From an uncultured Clostridium sp. (GTDB lineage: Bacteria; Bacillota; Clostridia; Lachnospirales; Lachnospiraceae): DNA of 29,951 nucleotides. The notes beneath the pieces were generated by a model. It ran no database searches. It saw nothing but the letters and a program-made list of their open reading frames with translations, and was not told the origin of the DNA. Below are positions 7,948-16,826 of the stretch, one piece after another. Position 1 is the first letter of the stretch. Each line of letters opens with the position of its first letter. Made by a program: the position numbers and the translations under genes. Location of the stretch: positions 1 to 29,951 of the forward strand of contig URFM01000044.1 of assembly GCA_900547035.1 (NCBI GenBank). The letters run 5' to 3'.

Positions 7948-8716
7948 GATCCGGCGGATGTATACGGGCTTTCTCATTGCCGCTGTCATCCTCTTTGTGG
8001 TGTGCAGCGTTCTCACGGAATTTAACCCCATGACCCTCATTGCCGACGGGGACGCCTTCTGGGAATTTATTACCCAGGACTTCCTGCCTCCCGCTCTTCC
8101 CAAGGCCAGCCGCATACCCGGGATTTTCTCCAGCATCCTGGTTACCCTGGCTCTTGCCATGTCCTCCACCACCGTGGCCGCGGTCCTGGCATTTTTCGTC
8201 TCCCTCTTTGGAAGCGAAAAAGTCTCTCCCTTCCCCAGGGCAGCCAAAGCCGTCCGGGGTTTTGCCACCTTCCTGCGCAACATTCCGGCCCTGGTATGGG
8301 CCTTCATCCTCTTCTCCTCTCTGGGCATCGGCACCGGCGTAGGATTTGTGGCCCTGTGCATCACCAGCTTTGCCTTTATGGTGCGGGCCTTCGTGGAGAC
8401 CATGGAAGACGTATCCCAGGACTGCGTGGAGAGCCTTCAGGCCGTAGGCGCCACCTTTCCCCAGAGAGTCAGCCAGGCCATCCTGCCCTCCTGTCTGAGC
8501 GGATTCCTCTCCTGGTTCCTTTACTGCGTGGAGGTCAATATCCGCGCCTCCACCATCGTAGGCATGGTAGGAGGCGGCGGCGTGGGACTCACCCTCTTCT
8601 CCTATATCAAAAGCTTCCGCTATGACATTGCCCTGACCATCATCCTGATGATTGCGGCTATGGTGATTTTAGTGGACCAGATTACAAATAAACTTCGAAA
8701 GGAGCTCTTAAAATGA
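7916..8716 (+). CDS. phnE: Phosphonate ABC transporter permease (intact copy)
   Basis: The 266-aa membrane protein has about six hydrophobic segments and the complete permease coupling loop ESLQAVGATFPQRVSQAILP, which corresponds to the EAA motif. It is followed by VEVNIRASTIVGMVGGGGVG, the conserved PhnE C-terminal motif. The start at 7916 is chosen for the GGGAGG at 7902-7907. An in-frame ATG further upstream lies inside phnC and has no site. The gene overlaps the next permease by ATGA. Because the second permease is broken, this copy may have to work as a homodimer. Confidence 0.93.
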   Translation: MTRKIPLTALEIRRMYTGFLIAAVILFVVCSVLTEFNPMTLIADGDAFWEFITQDFLPPALPKASRIPGIFSSILVTLALAMSSTTVAAVLAFFVSLFGSEKVSPFPRAAKAVRGFATFLRNIPALVWAFILFSSLGIGTGVGFVALCITSFAFMVRAFVETMEDVSQDCVESLQAVGATFPQRVSQAILPSCLSGFLSWFLYCVEVNIRASTIVGMVGGGGVGLTLFSYIKSFRYDIALTIILMIAAMVILVDQITNKLRKELLK

Positions 8717-9347
8717 TGCAGCAGGATTTGGCAGAGTGCGCCCTGCCCCTTAAATCTCAGAAAACAGCCGCAAAGGGTACGTCCCGTATTCCGGTAACAT
8801 GCAGACAGAGAAATCCTTTCATTCCCAGATTTCTCTTCGGGACCGTCATCCTTACCATCCTAAGCCTTCTCTACCTGGAAATCGACTGGATTAAAATGTT
8901 CTTTCGCATCCCGGAAATCGGCGTGGTATTCTGGGAACTGGCCCACCTGGACTTTTCCAATATGGATCTGATTGCCTCCTCTCTGATAGAAACCATCTCC
9001 ATCGCGGTTTTGTCCCTGCGCTACAGCCTGGTACTTGGAATCTTTTTTGGAATGCTGGCAGCCCGGAATATTTTCCGGATTCCGGCTCTATCGGTGTTTA
9101 CCCAGTCTTTCTTCACCTTCCCGCCGCTCTCTCCCAGATTGTGGCCTGGGCCGGCATGCGCCTGGAGACCAATTTTTCCGAATGCGCCATTTTAGGCATG
9201 GTAGGTGCCGGCGGCGTGGGATACGTCATCTCCAACAGTCTCCAGGGATACGACTACGGCACCGCCGGGGTCGCCATTCTTCTGGTCTTTCTGGTGGCTT
9301 ATTTCATTGAGCGGATTTTTGTGAGGATTAAGAAAAAGTTCTATTGA
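8713..9347 (+). pseudogene. phnE: Second phosphonate permease gene, frameshifted with an internal deletion
   Basis: Residues up to about 135 (8713-9120) look like a PhnE N-terminal half, including IETISIAVLSLRYSLVLGIF and GMLAARNIFRIPALSVF. After SFFTF the reading frame becomes nonsense and stops at 9195. The next frame resumes with LPAALSQIVAWAGMRLETNF, then CAILGMVGAGGVGYVISNS, a normal PhnE C-terminus, and ends at 9347. Aligned with the intact phnE upstream, about 70 residues are missing between FFTF and LPAALS. These include the EAA-type coupling loop. The frame offset requires a deletion of 3n+1 nt, for example 208 or 211 nt. The result cannot be rescued by a simple frameshift. A real deletion or an assembly error are both possible. 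Confidence 0.85.
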
Positions 9348-9362
9348 TTTTTTCCTCACGCA

Positions 9363-9407
9363 AAAAGGCATGACAAAAGGGAATCTTTCCCCTTTGCCAT
9401 GCCTTTT
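9363..9407. terminator. Bidirectional terminator between phn operon and ECF gene
   Basis: AAAAGGCATG (9363-9372) pairs with CATGCCTTTT (9398-9407). A second stem, CAAAAGGGAA with TTTCCCCTTTG, lies inside. Runs of A on the left and T on the right allow termination from both sides, as needed for the convergent genes. Confidence 0.8.
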
Positions 9408-9433
9408 CAAGCCTGGTTTACTATATCGCCGTC

Positions 9434-10054
9434 TTATATGACTTTCACCTTTAACAGCATCTTCCCGATCACCGCCACCAGCACCGCCGCCGCAATGGCC
9501 TCCGGTATGCCGGCCGCCGTGACGGTTCCCATAATCAAGCCAAATACAGCCTCAAAAGCCACCTGTCTGGCCTGAGCGTATTCTCTGGCAAACATCACAT
9601 AGATGCTTCCCATCACCGTACCCGTGTTAATCATGGAACCTACAAAACCTGTAACCGCCAGGGAAACGCCTTCATTTACCTTAATTTTCCGAAGGAGAAT
9701 CCACATCCATCCGGCTCCCAGTCCGATGAGAATCCGGCAGCCTACGGAGATCCACACCGCTTTCAGAGCTCCGATGATTCCGCTCATGCTCATAAAGGGC
9801 GAAAATGCAAAGGACGTCAGGGTTGGCGCGATGGTATTGCTCACCAGAGAGCAGACGCCAAAGGTAGCCCCCAGAATCACTCCGGCCCAGGGTCCAAGCA
9901 AAATAGCCCCCAAAATCACCGGGATATGCACGGTTGTCGCCTTAATAATGGGGAGCTGAATCATTCCCAGAGGCGTATTGGCCAGCAAAATGACCACAGC
10001 CATCATAAGTGCGACACTTGCAAGATAACGGGTGTCTTTCTTTCTCTTATTCAA
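9434..10054 (-). CDS. ECF transporter S component (pantothenate-type vitamin uptake likely)
   Basis: The 206-aa protein is almost wholly hydrophobic with about six membrane segments. It has the conserved ECF_trnsprt pattern: KATTVHIPVILGAILLGPWA, then GATFGVCSLVSNTIAP and FSPFMS. S components bind a vitamin and use a shared ECF energy module encoded elsewhere. The sequence most resembles the pantothenate-type group, but the substrate is not proven. The start is a TTG at 10054, supported by AGGAGG 8 nt upstream. The N-terminus then reads as a short basic stretch before the first membrane segment. It is the only minus-strand gene here. Its leader holds a strong promoter and a conserved terminator-like RNA element. 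Confidence 0.85.
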   Translation of the reverse strand: MNKRKKDTRYLASVALMMAVVILLANTPLGMIQLPIIKATTVHIPVILGAILLGPWAGVILGATFGVCSLVSNTIAPTLTSFAFSPFMSMSGIIGALKAVWISVGCRILIGLGAGWMWILLRKIKVNEGVSLAVTGFVGSMINTGTVMGSIYVMFAREYAQARQVAFEAVFGLIMGTVTAAGIPEAIAAAVLVAVIGKMLLKVKVI

Positions 10055-10135
10055 TTTTTCTTCCTCCTTGCTACTGTTCTTTTCCTAAGATACAATGCAA
10101 CTTTGTCAGGACGGTGGCTTGGGACATCCGATGTG

Positions 10136-10219
10136 AAAAAAGGGGCAAAAGCATGCTTATAAGCAAGCTTAACGCCTGTTTTTGCCCCTTTTTTCCCGCC
10201 GTCCTTAACTTAGACGTCT
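10136..10219 (-). ncRNA. Structured RNA element, copy 1 (leader of ECF gene; unknown family)
   Basis: Read on the minus strand, AGACGT (10219-10214) is followed by AGTTAAGGACGGCGGG. A perfect 15-bp stem comes next (AAAAAAGGGGCAAAA, 10194-10180, with TTTTGCCCCTTTTTT, 10150-10136). Its 29-nt loop carries ACAGGCG and an inner hairpin, GCTT-GCTTAT-AAGC. The 3' arm ends in six U, like a terminator. A promoter ends 2 nt before the element, so a free RNA of about 80 nt is possible. The same element occurs at 13613-13696 with compensatory stem changes. In this copy the conserved AGGACGGCGG could also pair with CCACCGTCCT downstream (+ strand about 10109-10118), making an alternative outer stem suited to attenuation. 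Confidence 0.7.
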
Positions 10220-10221
10220 TG

Positions 10222-10251
10222 ATTATAAACACTATCCACACCCCTGGTCAA
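10222..10251 (-). promoter_or_regulatory. Promoter for the ECF gene / structured RNA
   Basis: On the minus strand: TTGACC (10251-10246), an 18-bp spacer and a perfect TATAAT (10227-10222). Predicted start is near 10215. A DnaA-box-like 9-mer (CTATCCACA on the + strand, 10232-10240) lies between the two hexamers. Confidence 0.75.
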
Positions 10252-10513
10252 CCTTATTTTTGTTAATTTACATAAGTTTATCCACAATTTGTGGATAAAT
10301 TGTGGATAAGTGGGAGTAAGGCGCCTCTATTTCCACAACCAATCAGAAAAAACCTTGATTTTACAGCAAATTTTCCACTGTGCATAACTTATTTTTGTAA
10401 ACACTCCTCTTTTGTGGATAAAATCCTTGTCCACAATCTACCCACATTCTATCCACAGGGATTCCACAAACCCCTCCACACCGTTTTCTACATTCTTTTT
10501 AAACTTATCCACA
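10232..10513. other. oriC: Replication origin, DnaA-box cluster upstream of dnaA
   Basis: Perfect TTATNCACA boxes are at 10278-10286 (+), 10290-10298 (-), 10301-10309 (-), 10379-10387 (-), 10413-10421 (-) and 10505-10513 (+). Boxes with one mismatch are at 10232-10240, 10427-10435 and 10449-10457 (+). The dense cluster directly upstream of dnaA is the usual first half of a Firmicute origin. It may also autoregulate dnaA. The 566-nt gap 10055-10620 contains only this cluster, the ECF leader and the dnaA promoter. Confidence 0.93.
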
Positions 10514-10545
10514 ATCCCTCTCCGGAAGGAATTTTGCTATTTTCA

Positions 10546-10574
10546 TTGAAAAACTTCCCTCTTTAGTATAAAAT
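10546..10574 (+). promoter_or_regulatory. dnaA promoter
   Basis: TTGAAA (10546-10551) with TAAAAT (10569-10574) at 17-bp spacing, or TATAAA (10567-10572) at 15 bp. The DnaA boxes end 32 bp upstream. AGGAG (10609-10613) precedes the ATG at 10621. Confidence 0.65.
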
Positions 10575-10620
10575 AGATTTAGATTGGGCTTTTCTGCAAT
10601 ATAGTTTTAGGAGACTGAAA

Positions 10621-11991
10621 ATGATCGATAAAATAAAAGAAAATTGGGATCAGATCTTATTAAATTTGAAGGAAGAGCATGAAATCATGGACGTTTCATT
10701 TAAAACATGGCTTCTGCCCTTAAAACCCTACTCCTTCAAAAACAATACATTGACCATCATTGTTCCGGAGCAGACCTTCCTCACCTTTGTAAAGCGAAAA
10801 TACGGCCTTCCTTTGATGGTCACGGTTTCCGAATTTCTCGGAGTAGAGTGTAAAATTGATTTTCAGCTGAAGGATACCGTAGAGGAAGATTCACCTGCCA
10901 AGCAGCCGCAGCTGATTGAAAAAAATATGAACGTGGTAAGCCCCCAGGTAATTCAGAGCGCCAACTTAAATCCAAAGTACACCTTTGACACCTTCGTCGT
11001 TGGCTCCAACAACAATCTGGCCCATGCGGCGGCCCTGGCAGTAGCGGAATCTCCCGGTGAAATTTACAATCCTCTTTTTATTTACGGAGGCGTGGGTCTT
11101 GGAAAAACACACCTGATGCATGCCATCGCTCACTTCATTTTAAAAAACACCCCGGATGCGAAAATTCTTTACGTCACCTCTGAAACCTTTACCAATGAGC
11201 TGATTGACGCCATCCGGAATAAGAACAATACCACCACCACGGAATTTCGTGAAAAATACCGCAACAATGATGTCCTGCTCATCGACGATATCCAGTTCAT
11301 CATCGGAAAAGAGAGTACCCAGGAGGAGTTCTTCCATACCTTCAACACCCTCTATGAGTCGAAAAAGCAGATTATCATCTCCTCCGATAAACCGCCGAAA
11401 GAGATTGAAACCCTGGAGGAACGGCTCCGCTCCCGCTTTGAGTGGGGTCTGACCGTGGACATCCAGTCCCCGGATTATGAAACCAGAATGGCGATTTTAA
11501 GAAAAAAAGAAGAACTGGAAGGCTACAACATTGACAATGAAGTAATAACCTACATTGCCACCAACATTAAATCTAATATCCGGGAGCTGGAAGGCGCCTT
11601 AACTAAGGTTATGGCCTACTCCCGGTTAAACAAGTGTGAGATTAATTTGAAGATGGCGGAGGAAGCCTTAAAGGATATTATCTCCCCCGGTGCTCAGCGG
11701 GAAGTGACGCCCGAACTGATTATTCAGATCGTGGCCGAGCATTTCGGCCTGACTCCTCAGGATATCGCATCCCAGAAGAGGACCAAGGAAATCGTCTACC
11801 CCAGACAAATTGCCATGTATTTATGCCGCGACATGCTGGCCACTCCCCTTCAGACCATCGGAAGCTTCCTGGGCGGCAGGGACCACACCACCATCATTCA
11901 CGGCGCGGACAAAATCTCCTCTGACCTGAAAAAAGACGAAACCCTGAAAAATACCATAGAGATACTGAAAAAGAAAATTAATCCACAATAA
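10621..11991 (+). CDS. dnaA: Chromosomal replication initiator protein DnaA
   Basis: The 456-aa protein binds DnaA boxes, oligomerises with ATP and opens the origin. An N-terminal helicase-loading domain (about 1-85) is followed by a short linker. The AAA+ core starts at NPKYTFDTFVVGSNN, with Walker A GGVGLGKTH (Lys162, Thr163) and Walker B LLIDDIQFI. The C-terminal DNA-binding domain has PRQIAMYLCRDML and the signature GGRDHTTIIHG (Asp421 to Gly427). Length and architecture are normal. A DnaA-box-like sequence overlaps the last codons (11979-11987), so the gene lies between two box clusters. Confidence 0.98.
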   Translation: MIDKIKENWDQILLNLKEEHEIMDVSFKTWLLPLKPYSFKNNTLTIIVPEQTFLTFVKRKYGLPLMVTVSEFLGVECKIDFQLKDTVEEDSPAKQPQLIEKNMNVVSPQVIQSANLNPKYTFDTFVVGSNNNLAHAAALAVAESPGEIYNPLFIYGGVGLGKTHLMHAIAHFILKNTPDAKILYVTSETFTNELIDAIRNKNNTTTTEFREKYRNNDVLLIDDIQFIIGKESTQEEFFHTFNTLYESKKQIIISSDKPPKEIETLEERLRSRFEWGLTVDIQSPDYETRMAILRKKEELEGYNIDNEVITYIATNIKSNIRELEGALTKVMAYSRLNKCEINLKMAEEALKDIISPGAQREVTPELIIQIVAEHFGLTPQDIASQKRTKEIVYPRQIAMYLCRDMLATPLQTIGSFLGGRDHTTIIHGADKISSDLKKDETLKNTIEILKKKINPQ

Positions 11992-12268
11992 CCTGTTTAT
12001 ACCCTGTGGACAGGCTGTGGATAAGAAAGGAAACTGTTAATCCTTCAGAACGTTTTTTAGCATCCTGTGGACAACCCTCCGGTTTTCCCTTTTTTTCAGC
12101 CAGGATTTCCACATCCTTTTTAACAGGTTCAAATCCTTTATTTTCAGGTTCAGAAGGACTTTTACACAAACCCACAGCCCCTACGGCGATTGCTACGAAA
12201 ATTTACTATTTATTTCTATCTCACAGGCATTCATAATCCACATCAACTGAGAAAGGAAGTTATCAACA
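11979..12268. other. oriC: Second origin region between dnaA and dnaN (DnaA boxes and AT-rich stretch)
   Basis: The 280-nt gap has no gene. It holds a perfect box at 12016-12024 (-). One-mismatch boxes are at 11979-11987 (+), 12066-12074 (-), 12160-12168 (+), 12234-12242 (+) and 12260-12268 (+). The AT-rich segment at about 12195-12236, after a GC-rich patch (12168-12190), is a candidate unwinding element. By analogy with Bacillus subtilis, box clusters on both sides of dnaA form a bipartite origin. The exact opening site is inferred. Confidence 0.75.
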
Positions 12269-12271
12269 ATC

Positions 12272-13393
12272 ATGAAGCTGAAATTTCAAAAAGACGCTTT
12301 AGTTAACGGCATTAATATTGTAATGAAAGCAGTTCCCTCCAAAACTACCATGTCCATTTTAGAATGTATTCTGGTAGATGCCAGCGGAAGCGAAATCAAG
12401 CTGACAGGAAATGATATGGAACTTGGAATTGAAACAAAAGTGGAAGGAGATATTTTAGAACATGGACGGATTGCCCTGGATGCGAAACTTTTTTCTGAAA
12501 TTACCAGAAGACTTTCCAGCGAAAGCGCTGCCGAGGTAATCATTGAATCCGACAGCCAGCTAAGCACCACCATCCGATGCGAAAATTCTATATTTAAGAT
12601 TCAGGGACGGGACGGCGAGGAATTTGCCTACCTTCCATATATTGAAAAGGACCGTTATATCTGTCTGTCGCAATTTACCTTGAGAGAAGTGATCCAACAG
12701 ACCATCTTCTCCATATCTCCTAATGACAGCAACAAGATGATGTCCGGCGAACTTTTTGAGGTCAATGAAAATCAGCTTCAGGTGGTTTCTTTGGACGGTC
12801 ACCGGATTTCGATCCGGCGGGTTCGCCTGAAAGATCATTACGATGACATGAAAGTCATTGTGCCTGGAAAAACATTAAGTGAAGTCAGCAAGATTTTAAG
12901 CGGAGATAATGAGAAGGAAGTTCTGATTTACTTCAGCGAAAACCATATTCTCTTTGAATTTGACAACACCGTAGTAATTTCACGTTTGATTGAGGGAGAT
13001 TATTTTCGCATCAGTCAGATGCTTTCCAGCGATTACGAGACCAAGGTAACCATTAATAAGAAGGAATTTCTGGATTCCATTGAACGGGCAACCATCCTGA
13101 TCCGGGAAAATGACAAAAAACCGCTGATTATTAATATTACGGAACACACCATGGAATTGAAGCTGAATTCCAGCTTTGGTTCTATGAATGCCGAACTTTT
13201 CATCCATAAAACAGGTAAGGATATTATGATTGGATTTAATCCCAAGTTCCTCATCGATGCTCTGCGGGCCATCGACGGGGAGGAAATCAGTATTTATCTG
13301 ATGAATCCCAAGTCCCCCTGTTTCATAAAGGATGACGAGGAGACCTACATTTATCTGATTCTGCCGGTAAATTTTAACGCGGCAGCCGTTTAA
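12272..13393 (+). CDS. dnaN: DNA polymerase III beta subunit (sliding clamp)
   Basis: The 373-aa protein has the three-domain clamp fold, recognisable from MKLKFQKDALVNGINIVMKA, SKTTMSILECIL, EFAYLPYI, VSLDGHRISIRR and the C-terminal ending YIYLILPVNFN. As a ring dimer it holds polymerase and other proteins on DNA. AAAGGAAG precedes the ATG. The TAATG stop leads straight into the small S4 gene, so the two are probably coupled. Confidence 0.98.
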   Translation: MKLKFQKDALVNGINIVMKAVPSKTTMSILECILVDASGSEIKLTGNDMELGIETKVEGDILEHGRIALDAKLFSEITRRLSSESAAEVIIESDSQLSTTIRCENSIFKIQGRDGEEFAYLPYIEKDRYICLSQFTLREVIQQTIFSISPNDSNKMMSGELFEVNENQLQVVSLDGHRISIRRVRLKDHYDDMKVIVPGKTLSEVSKILSGDNEKEVLIYFSENHILFEFDNTVVISRLIEGDYFRISQMLSSDYETKVTINKKEFLDSIERATILIRENDKKPLIINITEHTMELKLNSSFGSMNAELFIHKTGKDIMIGFNPKFLIDALRAIDGEEISIYLMNPKSPCFIKDDEETYIYLILPVNFNAAAV

Positions 13394-13404
13394 TGGGAGG
13401 AACA

Positions 13405-13614
13405 ATGGAAACAATTAAGCTTAGAGGCGAATATATTAAGCTGGGCCAGGCTCTGAAAGCGGCTGGCCTGGCGGAAACCGGTGTGGATGCGAAATATGCC
13501 GTAGAAGACGGCCTGGTTCAGGTCAATGGCCAGGTGGTTCTCCAGAGAGGCAAAAAGCTGGTAGGCGGCGATGTGGTGACCTATCATGGGGAGACGATTC
13601 AAATTGTAAACTAG
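13405..13614 (+). CDS. yaaA: S4 domain RNA-binding protein, YaaA type
   Basis: This 69-aa protein is almost only an S4 domain: EYIKLGQALKAAGLAETG, VEDGLVQVNGQVVLQRGKKL and GDVVTYHGETIQI. It is the small S4 protein usually found between dnaN and recF in Firmicutes; its role is not well known. The start at 13405 is preferred over 13393 because GGGAGG (13395-13400) lies 4 nt before it. The upstream ATG overlaps the dnaN stop and has no site. Its stop codon touches the second copy of the structured RNA element. Confidence 0.9.
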   Translation: METIKLRGEYIKLGQALKAAGLAETGVDAKYAVEDGLVQVNGQVVLQRGKKLVGGDVVTYHGETIQIVN

Positions 13615-13696
13615 ACGTAACAGTTCAGGACGGCGGGAAAACAAGGGTAAGAACAGACGCCAGACTTGTTTGTAAGTTTGCCATTACCCTTGTTTT
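13613..13696 (+). ncRNA. Structured RNA element, copy 2 (between S4/yaaA and recF)
   Basis: AGACGT (from 13613), then AGTTCAGGACGGCGGG, then a perfect 13-bp stem (AAAACAAGGGTAA, 13638-13650, with TTACCCTTGTTTT, 13684-13696). Its loop carries ACAGACG and the inner hairpin ACTT-GTTTGT-AAGT (13664-13677). Relative to copy 1 (10219-10136), three pairs in the main stem and one in the inner stem differ in a compensatory way, while the loop blocks are nearly identical. No good promoter is visible directly upstream. It probably lies in the dnaN-recF transcript, where it could attenuate recF. Confidence 0.7.
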
Positions 13697-13720
13697 CATA
13701 TTTGAAGTAAGGAACATTCC

Positions 13721-16766
<3,046 letters not shown>

Positions 16767-16826
16767 TTTGCTGTTCAGATGAGTGCCATATCAAACGATA
16801 GACTGCAAAGGTAAAGGAGATAAAAT

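Noticed and set aside
8713..9347. Programmed frameshift joining the two halves of the second PhnE
   Set aside because: About 70 residues are missing at the junction, so a simple slip would not restore a working permease, and no slippery heptamer is visible.
10136..10219. Known riboswitch (THF, preQ1, TPP, cobalamin) in the ECF leader
   Set aside because: None of the conserved core sequences of these classes are present.
11992..12271. Small coding genes in the dnaA-dnaN gap
   Set aside because: Short open frames here lack ribosome binding sites and run through DnaA boxes; the region is origin DNA.
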